A stretch of 38,590 nt of DNA from Candidatus Methylomirabilota bacterium (GCA_027293415.1 JAPUFX010000052.1:1-38590); one strand, 5' to 3'. Shown: positions 1-7,052, numbered from the stretch's first letter. Notes: generated from the sequence alone by a model not told the origin. Numbers and translations are program-made.

Positions 1-205
1 GTTCAAAGCTGAGAGGCAGCTTGCCATAGGCCACCACGACCTGCTGCTTAGTCGCCTCAGGAATCTCCACCGAGGCGTGCCTGGCCGGTTGTTCCACGAC
101 CGTCTTTTGGGAACGGACAGGGACGGGGTCAAGCTGCATCAGGGCCACGAGCGCTGCTACAACAATGAGCGTCAAAAGTACCGCCCTATTTACCATTCTT
201 TTCAT
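1..205 (-). CDS. Exported SBBP/DUF7948-type beta-propeller protein, N-terminal fragment
   Basis: This gene runs off the left edge, so only its first 68 codons are visible. It starts with ATG at 205, preceded by a clear Shine-Dalgarno sequence (GAGAGGAG). The product opens with KR and a hydrophobic stretch of about 18 residues (VLLTLIVVAALVALM), which looks like a signal peptide or membrane anchor. The visible part ends in YGKLPLSFE. In my knowledge that phrase opens the domain of secreted SBBP-repeat (beta-propeller) proteins, where it continues as ANQGQTD. The family call rests on this short phrase, so the function is open; an extracellular or surface protein is likely. Confidence 0.5.
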   Translation of the reverse strand, partial: MKRMVNRAVLLTLIVVAALVALMQLDPVPVRSQKTVVEQPARHASVEIPEATKQQVVVAYGKLPLSFE

Positions 206-262
206 CGGAAACTCCTCTCTCCCGGTTTCGCTGAGCAAAATTTCGCGTAACTGGAAAGGGAA

Positions 263-268
263 ATTATA
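263..268 (-). promoter_or_regulatory. Candidate -10 box for the left-edge exported protein
   Basis: A perfect TATAAT lies on the minus strand about 58 bases before the ATG at 205 and after the terminator of the small RNA at 322-513. No good -35 box is visible at the expected distance. It suggests that the protein gene has its own promoter and is not read through from the RNA gene. Confidence 0.3.
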
Positions 269-321
269 ACGTCAAGCTGCTCTGGGTTGCAGGTGACTCC
301 TTGCTTGATCGCGCCCACATT

Positions 322-366
322 AAAAAGCAAAACGCCCTCCAGGCCGTGCTCCGCCTGAGAGGGCGT
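322..366 (-). terminator. Intrinsic terminator of small RNA copy A
   Basis: On the minus strand ACGCCCTC (366-359) pairs with GAGGGCGT (339-332). Inside it CAGGC pairs with GCCTG around the loop GGAGCACG. TTTGCTTTTT follows directly, giving a strong rho-independent terminator. Confidence 0.65.
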
Positions 367-513
367 CTGAATTTGTGTTGCGCCGTCGATTGTGCCTTGC
401 AGTGGGCCGAGGGGACTATGCTCCAGCCCGGTAACAACTTACTACTACCTCGGGGAACTAGCCGCTCCCCTAATCAATGGCTTACCCACGCGACAAAGGG
501 TTGCCTGGAAGGG
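322..513 (-). ncRNA. Candidate small RNA, copy A (homologous to 34255-34383)
   Basis: No convincing protein gene lies here, but the segment looks like an independent transcription unit. A TTGACA-N17-TACAAA promoter sits just upstream and an intrinsic terminator closes it. The last 110 or so nucleotides align with the plus-strand segment before the YHS-type gene at 34424. Shared blocks are GTTA, CCGGG, GCCCAC, AGGCAC, ATCG, GGC, ATTC and CTCTC, ending in GGGCGTTTTGCT. The 3' hairpins pair in both copies although several paired bases differ. The 5' part holds a further local hairpin (GGGGA...TCCCC) absent from copy B. I do not recognise it as 6S, SRP RNA, tmRNA or a known riboswitch. The transcript start near 513 is inferred from the promoter. 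Confidence 0.5.
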
Positions 514-519
514 GGGTCG

Positions 520-548
520 TTTGTACCCCAATAGGCATGCACTGTCAA
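520..548 (-). promoter_or_regulatory. Sigma-70 type promoter of small RNA copy A
   Basis: A perfect -35 TTGACA (548-543), a 17-base spacer and a -10 TACAAA (525-520) lie on the minus strand. The spacing is ideal. It resembles the promoter of copy B, which also has TTGACA, a 17-base spacer and a G-rich run before the -10 box. Confidence 0.45.
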
Positions 549-746
549 GGGCAAACTGGGGTTGTCTTAAGGGCACCATCTGGACGACCCGGAGGTGGGG
601 TCGAAGGGAACAGGGAAGCTGCCGCATGCCAGATCGCCAGCGCGGTTCCATCCCTGCGTCTCCTGCGGAGCCCTTAAGTACATATAGTGCCAGGGTGTCA
701 AGAGGCTGGCGCAATCCCTGCTGGTTGTCGCGGGTAGGCCTTCAGG

Positions 747-772
747 CCCCTGGGAAGATTACAACTACTAAT
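747..772 (+). repeat. 26-bp direct repeat, left copy
   Basis: This 26-base sequence recurs at 3012-3037 with a single difference (G/A at its eighth base). Similarity stops abruptly at both ends. The two copies bracket about 2.2 kb with the GmrSD-like gene and the recombinase remnant. A 10-base part (AGATTACAAC) recurs inverted at 793-802. It may be an attachment-site or element-end duplication. Confidence 0.6.
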
Positions 773-916
773 CATCACTAGCCAGGTTACTGGTTGTAAT
801 CTACACCGGAGTCGATAGAGCGAGGCCCGAAGGACACCCTTAAACGGTCGAGCGTGGGGTGGATTCGGTATAGAAGGTGAAGCCAGGTGTGGACCCGCGA
901 AGCGATTTCGGCGAAT

Positions 917-970
917 ACCGAACGCCGTTGCCGCAGGCGCGCAGCGCGTCGGGTGCACGCGGTGTTAGGC
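917..970 (-). other. attC-like recombination site
   Basis: On the minus strand GCCTAAC (970-964) fits the integron box RYYYAAC. It is followed by about 40 bases of GC-rich partly self-complementary sequence and by GTTCGGT (923-917), which only partly fits GTTRRRY. The total length of about 54 bases is near the lower end for attC sites. The site lies just after the end of the GmrSD-like gene, as expected for a gene cassette read on the minus strand. The imperfect second box keeps the call tentative. Confidence 0.35.
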
Positions 971-1012
971 GTGGTTGAGCTTCCATGCGTTATGAGGAGT
1001 CCACTGAATCAC

Positions 1013-2665
1013 CTATAGCTCAAGAAATGAGTTTAGTGCGTTCGCAAGATTCTTCGCACGATGATCAAGGAATTCATCGTAGGCTTGAGGATCCAGTAAC
1101 TCGTCCGATATGCGAAAAAACAATTGAACCGAGGCCATGTTACGCTCTTGCGATGACAACTTAGCGTATGCCTCTGCTGGTGGATCGTCTGCCAACTCAG
1201 CATTGTCGGATTGAGCGAGGATTGCATAGTTGGCCATGGTGTTGAATTGTTCGGGCGGCAATCCAAGCTCCATCATAAATTCCCGTGGAAAAATATGATG
1301 AACTGCTAAGGGATCTCCGGGAATCAGGCCCAGGGCAACCTCACGAATGGACCGGCCGCTCGGCCAACTCTTGGCATTCTTGGAAATAAGATAGCTAAGG
1401 TAAATCTGCATGAAAGGCGAGTACATTCCCGTTGTACTCCTGATGTCCTCAGGCTTGATCTTGAAGAGCCGATTCTGTGGAATGCGGTTCACCAAAAGGA
1501 GCGCTCTGTTTTTTGTATTTGCGTGAGCTGTCTTGATTGGGTTCACGAAGGTGTTGATCGATGTTTCGACAGATCCTCGGAAGAGACCCCGTAGGCCAGT
1601 CAGAAGAAGGTAGCGTTTTAGCAGCTCGCGCTCCTTCTTGGATGGCGATCTGGTGTGATTTTTGAATAGGTAGGCGACAGGAATAAGAGCGTTGGCTGAG
1701 GGGAGCCAGCGTCGAGTGGTCCAACCTAACTCTTCGCGGACTAGTTTCGCGGCGTATTGCAGGCCTTTCCTGGTCGCGGACCAAGATGCATCAAGCTCTT
1801 CAGCGCTAGCAGCCCAGTTGCGGGGTAGATTCACAAACCTAGACGAGCCGCGATGAATTGTCACGAGGGCGCGAGTTACGAATGAGAAATTGAAACCCAA
1901 CGCCATCACGTCTGGGTCTTGGACGAAACTGCGCATTGGATCGACAATATGCGCTGTAGCCTCTTGTGATAGGCGCGCCGCTTCGACGTCACCTGCGGAT
2001 AGAGTAGTGCCACCCTTGTTTAGGCGCGAAAAGACCTCAATTGCAGCCTCGACGTGATCGTTGTGGAACTCATCGCAAAGCGCGTCCTGATGCAGAATTG
2101 TTGCTGCGGCCTGAAGACGGGTTCGATACTGGATCTCGGTATCTGAAGTGCCATCGAGTCGTTTCCATTCTCTAAGACCATCGATGACTCGTTGGATAGT
2201 CGTTTGCAAGGCTTTTGAGTCAGCATCCTGACCGGCAACGAGATAAGAGAGCGGAACAAGGCTTGGGTCAGATGCAGCAATTCTCTTCTTGACCGTTTTG
2301 TTGCTGTTGCCCAGGAAGAAACGGTCTTTTTCGACGTCGAAGAAAGCGCGGGTGTCGGACTTCTCGGCAGCCTCCCCGGCTATAGCGAGGGAGAGGCTAG
2401 TGAGGCGCTGTTGCCCATCAAGAAGGAATCCATAAAAGCCATCAATGGAGCGACGAGCAGGAGTGCCAGCACCTACCCGAGTTTTGCTTGGCTGGGGCTG
2501 CGTGGTATGCCACACATAGAAGCAGCCAATGGGCCAGCGTTTGTACAAGGAGTCAAGCAACTTCACGACTTTGGCCGCCTTCCAAACGTAATCTCGTTGC
2601 ATCATGGGAAGCAGAATTTCTCCAGTATCGAAGCGATGGACGAGATCAATGATTTGCACGGCCAA
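1013..2665 (-). CDS. GmrSD-like DUF262/HNH nuclease family protein
   Basis: The protein (about 550 residues) has the layout of single-chain GmrSD-type proteins. An N-terminal DUF262 region carries QRDYVW and, near residue 85, the signature DGQQR, which in this family belongs to an NTP-dependent ParB-like fold. A C-terminal region carries HHIFPREFM followed by a conserved NTMANYAIL stretch, resembling the HNH/DUF1524 part. Relatives such as GmrSD and SspE restrict modified or phage DNA, so a defence role is likely but inferred. I place the start at TTG 2665, because AAGGAG lies seven bases before it; an upstream in-frame TTG at 2698 has no such signal. The gene sits alone between two integron-type boxes (964-974 and 2735-2745) in the manner of a gene cassette. 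Confidence 0.75.
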   Translation of the reverse strand: MAVQIIDLVHRFDTGEILLPMMQRDYVWKAAKVVKLLDSLYKRWPIGCFYVWHTTQPQPSKTRVGAGTPARRSIDGFYGFLLDGQQRLTSLSLAIAGEAAEKSDTRAFFDVEKDRFFLGNSNKTVKKRIAASDPSLVPLSYLVAGQDADSKALQTTIQRVIDGLREWKRLDGTSDTEIQYRTRLQAAATILHQDALCDEFHNDHVEAAIEVFSRLNKGGTTLSAGDVEAARLSQEATAHIVDPMRSFVQDPDVMALGFNFSFVTRALVTIHRGSSRFVNLPRNWAASAEELDASWSATRKGLQYAAKLVREELGWTTRRWLPSANALIPVAYLFKNHTRSPSKKERELLKRYLLLTGLRGLFRGSVETSINTFVNPIKTAHANTKNRALLLVNRIPQNRLFKIKPEDIRSTTGMYSPFMQIYLSYLISKNAKSWPSGRSIREVALGLIPGDPLAVHHIFPREFMMELGLPPEQFNTMANYAILAQSDNAELADDPPAEAYAKLSSQERNMASVQLFFRISDELLDPQAYDEFLDHRAKNLANALNSFLEL

Positions 2666-2734
2666 GGCGCAACTCCTTATCGCGTGAACACATGGCAATG
2701 ACCCTTTCGCAACGGTCGGTTGAGGCCTGGATAT

Positions 2735-2745
2735 CCACGCCTAAC
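2735..2745 (-). other. Cassette-boundary box upstream of the GmrSD-like gene
   Basis: The minus strand reads GTTAGGCGTGG here, and exactly the reverse complement (CCACGCCTAAC) occurs after the gene at 974-964. GTTAGGC fits the integron core GTTRRRY. The 11-base perfect inverted pair around one gene is what an integrated cassette leaves, because the two halves come from one attC. Confidence 0.4.
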
Positions 2746-2761
2746 TATGGATTATCTTGTT

Positions 2762-2916
2762 CGGTATAAGACCCCAGTTCTTCTCTTCCTGCGGTATAAG
2801 ATCCCCCGGTTCTGCTGGCGGGAGAGCCGCATAAGTCACATTTTTTCAGGTATTTCCACCATCTGCGCTTAGTCCCCCGGGTGTCATATATGGTTCCGTA
2901 TAAGACCGCAGGTTTT
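2762..2916 (+). repeat. Three degenerate direct repeats with the core GTATAAGAYC
   Basis: Similar units of about 20 bases start at 2762, 2792 and 2896: CGGTATAAGACCCC, CGGTATAAGATCCCC and CCGTATAAGACCGC, each followed by a GTTCT/GTTTT-like stretch. A weaker fourth relative (CCGCATAAGTC) is at 2827. No transposase is present. Arrays of this sort occur at the ends of some insertion sequences (for example IS21 types), so this may be a leftover element end inserted behind the recombinase remnant. Confidence 0.4.
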
Positions 2917-3033
2917 CCGCGGACTCAAGGCAATCTGCGGGACTTCGAACTCCTTTTCGCTCCGATTCAAAACATGGGTGTAGATCATCGTCGTACTCAA
3001 ATGTACCCGAACCCCTGGAAAGATTACAACTAC
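2884..3033 (-). pseudogene. C-terminal remnant of an integron-type tyrosine recombinase
   Basis: The minus-strand frame contains the run LSTTMIYTHVLNR, which is the end of the catalytic domain of integron integrases and close XerC/D relatives; its tyrosine would be the nucleophile. Residues before it (3012-3033) come from the 26-bp repeat and do not match the family, so the gene is cut off there. After LNR the frame continues for about 25 codons to TGA at 2884, entering the third GTATAAG repeat, so the native C-terminus is probably replaced too. Only about 30 codons of real recombinase survive. It reads in the same direction as the cassette-like gene downstream. Confidence 0.65.
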
Positions 3034-3037
3034 TAAT
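3012..3037 (+). repeat. 26-bp direct repeat, right copy
   Basis: This is the second copy of the repeat at 747-772 (25 of 26 bases equal). It abuts exactly the point where similarity of the recombinase remnant to integrases begins. Confidence 0.6.
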
Positions 3038-3054
3038 GAGGCGAAAGCTGACAG

Positions 3055-3342
3055 TCAGCGTGCATCAAGAACCGCGGGGGCACGCTCACGGTGTTCTCCC
3101 CCGCTTTGATGAACGTCCGCCCAGAACGTCAACAAAGCGAAAACGACTCCATGCTGCCATCGGTTGTCTGTCAGTCGCAGCTCACACAGCAAGCTGAGGG
3201 GATCGCAGTTCTTCAGGCGGTCAACGAAAGCGTCCGAGTCTGGTTTCCCGTCGTACCAGAGCACGTACCACCACCAAAAAGCTAGTACACCTTCAGGTGC
3301 TGGTGGTTGCCCCGCTTCGGTCGTGCTCTCTTTGTGGGCCAT
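3055..3342 (-). CDS. Small hypothetical protein downstream of the deoxyribosyltransferase-like gene
   Basis: A 95-residue frame starts at ATG 3342 with GGAG four bases upstream. The same frame is open further upstream to a TTG at 3414 that overlaps the end of the preceding gene. The product is rich in tryptophan in the middle (FWWWYVLWYDGK) and has no motif I recognise. Its position directly behind a larger gene on the same strand suggests co-transcription. It could be a cassette-type or defence-island small protein, or spurious; it is the least certain coding call in the island. Confidence 0.45.
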   Translation of the reverse strand: MAHKESTTEAGQPPAPEGVLAFWWWYVLWYDGKPDSDAFVDRLKNCDPLSLLCELRLTDNRWQHGVVFALLTFWADVHQSGGEHRERAPAVLDAR

Positions 3343-3403
3343 CGTTCTCCAACACTGGGGACACACCGTCAGGCATTGGTTGCGCCCATCCTTCCATATT
3401 GGC

Positions 3404-4312
3404 TCATCTAACAATAGTAGCCATTATTCGTTCAGCCAACTTAGCTCTGAGGTCGTCTGGTCCAGTCCAGACAATGTGGTTGTATTGCCTAGTATCGAAG
3501 TGTGTATTTTCGAAATCATCCTCCTGACACGTCCAAATAACGGGACGGCCTAATCCCATAGCAAAACCTGTCTCGAAGTAGACCCCAGCACGCTGGAGTG
3601 TAAAATCCGCCACAACGAATTGGCACTGTCGAATCTCCGCAAGAATCTTATCGCAGATTTTCTCGTTGTGGTGGACCCTATCAATCCTAACGGGCTCAAT
3701 TCCGCATTCTGCGACTGCAGGTCGGATGCCCGTCTCGTACGCCTCCTCGAGGGATTCATGGAAGGACATGGCTATAAAGCAGCGACCGGGTATGCCGCCT
3801 CCCCCTTTCGGAGGTTCGAGGCATTGCCAGCCGCCAACGGTGAGAACATACTTGTTAGGGGCGACCTGCCGCAGATACTCAAGTCCTATCACATGGTCCA
3901 GGAGATAGCCCAATTCTCCGGGAGAACTTGCATCCAGCAGAGGGTAATCAAGACTAGTATTTACATCGACTATGTCTCCGGGATGAGAAGAACGAGATGC
4001 TACGAGTTCCAAAAGCTTGTTCACTTTCTGGGACACTGGTGTTCCCATATGCGATTTGGCGAAATCCGCCCAATTCTCTGTAGTGAGTTCGCTTCGGATA
4101 CCTCGCGCTATCGCTTGTCGCGTATAAGCCGACAAATATGGAAGGAGTGCACGGCGGTCTGGAGTTAATCCTCTAAAGACAACAAAGAGTGTTCCGGTCA
4201 TCACAAACTCGCCGCAGCGCGCACAGTCGACGAAGTTGGCGTCTCGGGTTCCAATACCAGTTATGCGAGCTTCGATTCCGCAAATTGGGCACCGTGTTTC
4301 ACCATTGGGCAT
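3404..4312 (-). CDS. Zinc-ribbon plus nucleoside 2-deoxyribosyltransferase-like protein
   Basis: The 302-residue protein has two parts. Residues 8-33 form a probable zinc ribbon (CPIC and CARC). From about residue 178 it has the pattern of the nucleoside 2-deoxyribosyltransferase-like fold: an opening strand CFIAMSF, then VVADFT with an acidic residue, then GVYFETGFAMGLGRPVIW, where the glutamate corresponds to the catalytic position of true deoxyribosyltransferases. The middle (about 50-170) is unassigned. In bacterial defence islands this fold is often used to bind or cleave nucleotides, so a sensor or effector role is possible; neither the substrate nor the role is shown here. It neighbours a GmrSD-like gene and tRNA genes, a common island setting. 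The start codon has only a weak ribosome site (GAAGA). Confidence 0.65.
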   Translation of the reverse strand: MPNGETRCPICGIEARITGIGTRDANFVDCARCGEFVMTGTLFVVFRGLTPDRRALLPYLSAYTRQAIARGIRSELTTENWADFAKSHMGTPVSQKVNKLLELVASRSSHPGDIVDVNTSLDYPLLDASSPGELGYLLDHVIGLEYLRQVAPNKYVLTVGGWQCLEPPKGGGGIPGRCFIAMSFHESLEEAYETGIRPAVAECGIEPVRIDRVHHNEKICDKILAEIRQCQFVVADFTLQRAGVYFETGFAMGLGRPVIWTCQEDDFENTHFDTRQYNHIVWTGPDDLRAKLAERIMATIVR

Positions 4313-4395
4313 TCTTCAAATCCTCCGTCGTGCTATGCCTATAAATATGCCCGCGACGGGCTATAGCGACCTTGATCCCTTTCTATCCTTTTTCA

Positions 4396-4449
4396 CCCCC
4401 CGTGCAAGAGCCGCTAGGCCGTTGCCACGGCCGTTGCCACGGCGGGGGG
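4396..4449. repeat. GC-rich hairpin with a tandem 12-base repeat
   Basis: CCCCCC (4396-4401) can pair with GGGGGG (4444-4449). Between them the 12-mer CCGTTGCCACGG occurs twice in tandem (4419-4430 and 4431-4442). There is no U-run directly behind it in either direction, so it is not a standard terminator. The rest of 4313-4536 shows no gene; it separates the island from tRNA-Glu. Confidence 0.4.
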
Positions 4450-4536
4450 TAATTCTGGGGGTTTTTGGGCACATTGTGGGGTAAGTCACTTCCACCACAA
4501 CTGCGCGTCAAATCACGGAAATCATTGATTTTGGCT

Positions 4537-4614
4537 TGGTGGCCCCAACCGGATTTGAACCGGTGTCTCCGCCTTGAGAGGGCGGCGTCCTAGGCCGGGC
4601 TAGACGATGGGGCC
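4537..4614 (-). tRNA. tRNA-Glu (anticodon CTC)
   Basis: The minus strand folds as a complete cloverleaf: acceptor GGCCCCA/TGGGGCC, anticodon stem CCGCC/GGCGG around the loop CTCTCAA, and T arm with GGTTCAAATCC. The discriminator is A at 4540, and CCA is encoded at 4539-4537. The accessory island lies on its 3' side, the usual target side for integrating elements. Confidence 0.95.
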
Positions 4615-4627
4615 GGCTATCTGGGGG

Positions 4628-4701
4628 TGGCTGCGGGGCGAGGATTCGAACCTCGGCAACCTGATCCAGAGTCAGGTGGACTACCACTATCCGACCCCGC
4701 A
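4628..4701 (-). tRNA. tRNA-Gln (anticodon CTG)
   Basis: Acceptor TGCGGGG/CCCCGCA, anticodon stem CCTGA/TCAGG around the loop CTCTGGA, and T arm GGTTCGAATCC give a complete tRNA with an encoded CCA. It precedes tRNA-Glu by 13 bases and is probably co-transcribed with it. Confidence 0.95.
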
Positions 4702-4718
4702 ATGGGTTCTCAGGTGTC

Positions 4719-4754
4719 AAAAAGAGGCCCGGATTCAATTTAAACGAATCCGGG
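4719..4754 (-). terminator. Intrinsic terminator of greA
   Basis: On the minus strand a perfect 9-bp stem (CCCGGATTC/GAATCCGGG) with a 9-base loop is followed by CCTCTTTTT. It lies between the end of greA and the tRNA genes. Confidence 0.8.
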
Positions 4755-4793
4755 TGGCGGGTGGCCTCACTATTGCCGAGGGGTGCCTCAAAG

Positions 4794-5282
4794 TCAAACC
4801 GAAAAAGGGCCTTCCTGCTCGTGCAACGTAATGATTTTGGTCACTTCAAAGGCCTTTACACCTCCAGGGGTCTGGATACGGACTTCTTCCCCCTGCTGCC
4901 GACCGACCAGGCCCCTGCCGATGGGCGAGGCGATTGAAACCCATCCCTTTTCTCCATTGCTCTCTTCGGGTGCGACAAGCTTAACCACCCGGTTTTCTCC
5001 ACTGTCGCTGTCGAGAAGGTGCACAACCGAGCCGAATCCCACGCGATCCTGGGGAACGGACCTCGGGTCAATGGCAGAGAGGGAGGCGATACGCTGCTTC
5101 AAAGAGGCAATCCGGGCATGGACGAATCCCTGTCGCTCCTTAATCGCGTGGAACTCCGCATTCTCGCTGAGATCCCCCAGGCTACGAGCCTCCTCGATCT
5201 TCTTCGGGATCTCGACCTTAAACTCCCTCTCTAGAGCGTTCAGCTCGCCCCGCAGATTGTCTACGACCTCTTGTAGACCCAT
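4794..5282 (-). CDS. greA: Transcription elongation factor GreA
   Basis: GreA rescues backtracked RNA polymerase by inserting its coiled coil into the secondary channel and stimulating transcript cleavage. The 162-residue product has the family layout: an N-terminal antiparallel coiled coil with the tip GDLSENAEFHAIKERQ carrying the acidic residues, then a C-terminal FKBP-like domain with SPIGRGLVGRQQGEEV. The start at ATG 5282 is supported by AGGAGG six bases upstream; a longer frame from 5309 has no such signal. The C-terminal half is somewhat divergent, but length and key residues are normal. It is monocistronic, with its own terminator. Confidence 0.93.
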   Translation of the reverse strand: MGLQEVVDNLRGELNALEREFKVEIPKKIEEARSLGDLSENAEFHAIKERQGFVHARIASLKQRIASLSAIDPRSVPQDRVGFGSVVHLLDSDSGENRVVKLVAPEESNGEKGWVSIASPIGRGLVGRQQGEEVRIQTPGGVKAFEVTKIITLHEQEGPFSV

Positions 5283-5336
5283 AGTGGTCCTCCTGTTCCT
5301 GTCAAGCAAGCCTAGTGCCGTCCCAACTTGATAAGT

Positions 5337-5373
5337 GGTTCGACAGGGCTTCGACGGTGAGCTCAGCCGAACC
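5337..5373. repeat. REP-like imperfect inverted repeat
   Basis: GGTTCG (5337-5342) and CGAACC (5368-5373) face each other around a segment that contains the palindrome TGAGCTCA. It lies in the 199-base gap between greA and gltX, which shows no gene. It resembles short dispersed palindromic elements seen in many genomes. Confidence 0.3.
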
Positions 5374-5481
5374 GCTCACCACCCCGAGGAAGATCGAGGG
5401 GCCGAATTTGAGCAGCCTCCCTTGTTGCAAGGACCGTGATCGAGTGCAGCGAGAAAGTCGTCACAAATAGTTGCAACGGTA

Positions 5482-6924
5482 CTAGTCGTTTTTCTGCTGC
5501 AAAACCGCCTCGAGGCGCTCCACACAGATGTCGCGGCCCAAAAGCTCCATAACCTGGAAGAGCGGTGGGCTTACTGAATGACCGGTAAGGGCAACCCGGG
5601 TAGGCTGGGCAACATCTCCCAACTTCAGCCTACGCTCAGCAACGAAATCCCGGTACAACTTTTCGAGGGTTGCCGCGTCAAAGCTGCTGACGTTCCGGAT
5701 TCTCCTGCAGACCTCCTGGAGATGTCTCTCGGTTTCAGGCTGGAGGTACTTCTCTCTAGCCCGAACATCATACTCTATCGGCCTCCGAAAGAGGAAACGG
5801 GAGGTTTGGGCAAGTTCACACAGCGTCTTGGAACGCTCCCCAAAAGTCTCAACGACCGCCTCGGCGAAGGTCCTGGCCCTGCCCAGGCTGGACCAGTGAA
5901 CTGTTGCCGCCCCGATTTCTTCCGCTGAGACGCCCGCCTTTAGCCAGAAGGCAACTAACTGATCCGCGATCCGCTTCGGATGCGCCTCGCGAAGGTAATG
6001 GGCATTCAGCCAATCCAGCTTGGCGTGATCAAAGACAGCCGGGGTATGGCCAACCCTCGTCAACTCGAAGTATCGAACGAGTTCGTCCCGGCTGAAGATT
6101 TCCTGATCCCCGTGCGACCATCCCAGACGGACAAGATAATTTACCAGTGCTTCTGGCAGATACCCCAGGTCACGATAGGCCAGAACCGAGGTCGCCCCGT
6201 GCCGTTTTGAAAGGCGTGTTCGGTCCGGTCCCAGAATCATCGGCACATGCGCAAACTGGGGCAAGGGAAAATCCAGGACCCGATACACCTGGATCTGTTT
6301 CGGGGTGTTGGAGAGATGATCGTCCCCCCGGATCACATGGGTGACCTCCATCAAGGCGTCATCCACTACCACGGCGAAATTGTACGTGGGCAAGCCATCA
6401 GACCGCACCAGGATGAAGTCATCCAGTTCCGCATTGTCAAAACGCACCTCGCCATGGATAATGTCGTTCACAATCGTCACCCCGGTATCCTGCACCCGCA
6501 GGCGCAGGGCCCAGGGCTTTTCCGGCTCCAGACGGCGATCCCGGCAGCGACCGTCATACCGGGGGGAACGCCCGGCCGCCAACGCCACCTTCCGCCGCTC
6601 CTCGAGTTCTCCGGGGGTACAGACGCAGCGATAGGCCTTCCCGACCTCGAGCAACCGTTCAGCATGCTCGCGGTAGATCGCAAGCCGTTCCGCCTGTCGA
6701 TAGGGTCCTTCATCCCAGTCGAGACCGAGCCACTGTAGGCTCTCTACAATGGCCTCAGCCGATTCCGCCGTGGATCGTTCCACGTCCGTATCCTCGATCC
6801 TCAGGATAAGAACCCCGTCGTGATGTCGAGCAAAGAGCCAGTTGTACAGGGCAGTCCGCGCTCCCCCCACATGGAGATCCCCGGTGGGAGATGGCGCAAA
6901 CCGTACCCGAACCCGATCGCTCAT
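5482..6924 (-). CDS. gltX: Glutamate--tRNA ligase
   Basis: This class I synthetase charges tRNA-Glu (and tRNA-Gln in organisms that use the GatCAB route) with glutamate in the cytoplasm. At 480 residues it has normal length. The HIGH-type signature is PSPTGDLHVGG at residues 11-21 and the KMSKS-type loop is LSKRHG near 240. RIEDTD follows at about 43 and the C-terminal half forms the anticodon-binding helices. The start at ATG 6924 matches the family N-terminus (RVRFAPSPTG), although the ribosome site is weak. A tRNA-Glu and a tRNA-Gln gene lie close by on the same strand. Whether the enzyme is discriminating cannot be told from what I can see. Confidence 0.95.
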   Translation of the reverse strand: MSDRVRVRFAPSPTGDLHVGGARTALYNWLFARHHDGVLILRIEDTDVERSTAESAEAIVESLQWLGLDWDEGPYRQAERLAIYREHAERLLEVGKAYRCVCTPGELEERRKVALAAGRSPRYDGRCRDRRLEPEKPWALRLRVQDTGVTIVNDIIHGEVRFDNAELDDFILVRSDGLPTYNFAVVVDDALMEVTHVIRGDDHLSNTPKQIQVYRVLDFPLPQFAHVPMILGPDRTRLSKRHGATSVLAYRDLGYLPEALVNYLVRLGWSHGDQEIFSRDELVRYFELTRVGHTPAVFDHAKLDWLNAHYLREAHPKRIADQLVAFWLKAGVSAEEIGAATVHWSSLGRARTFAEAVVETFGERSKTLCELAQTSRFLFRRPIEYDVRAREKYLQPETERHLQEVCRRIRNVSSFDAATLEKLYRDFVAERRLKLGDVAQPTRVALTGHSVSPPLFQVMELLGRDICVERLEAVLQQKND

Positions 6925-7052
6925 CTTCGTCTCGCCCTGCTGCCCTTCGGGTAGCCCTATGTCGCTTGTGGTAAACCGTTGCTAAAGAGCTTCCATTATC
7001 TCTAGAAGGAAACGAACCCGTCAACCGCTTTCCGTTTAGTCCATGAGCCTAC

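Noticed and set aside
490-620. c-di-GMP (GEMM-I) riboswitch suggested by an AGGGCAAACTGGGG stretch
   Set aside because: The second conserved part (GACGCAAAGCC-like) and the expected hairpins are absent; the strand also disagrees with the RNA unit.
4396-4449. CRISPR or terminator reading of the tandem 12-mers
   Set aside because: Only two units without spacers, and no U-run behind the stem.
4313-4536. Attachment-site duplication of the tRNA-Glu 3' end
   Set aside because: I found no second copy of the tRNA-Glu end within the island, so integration at this tRNA remains a positional guess.
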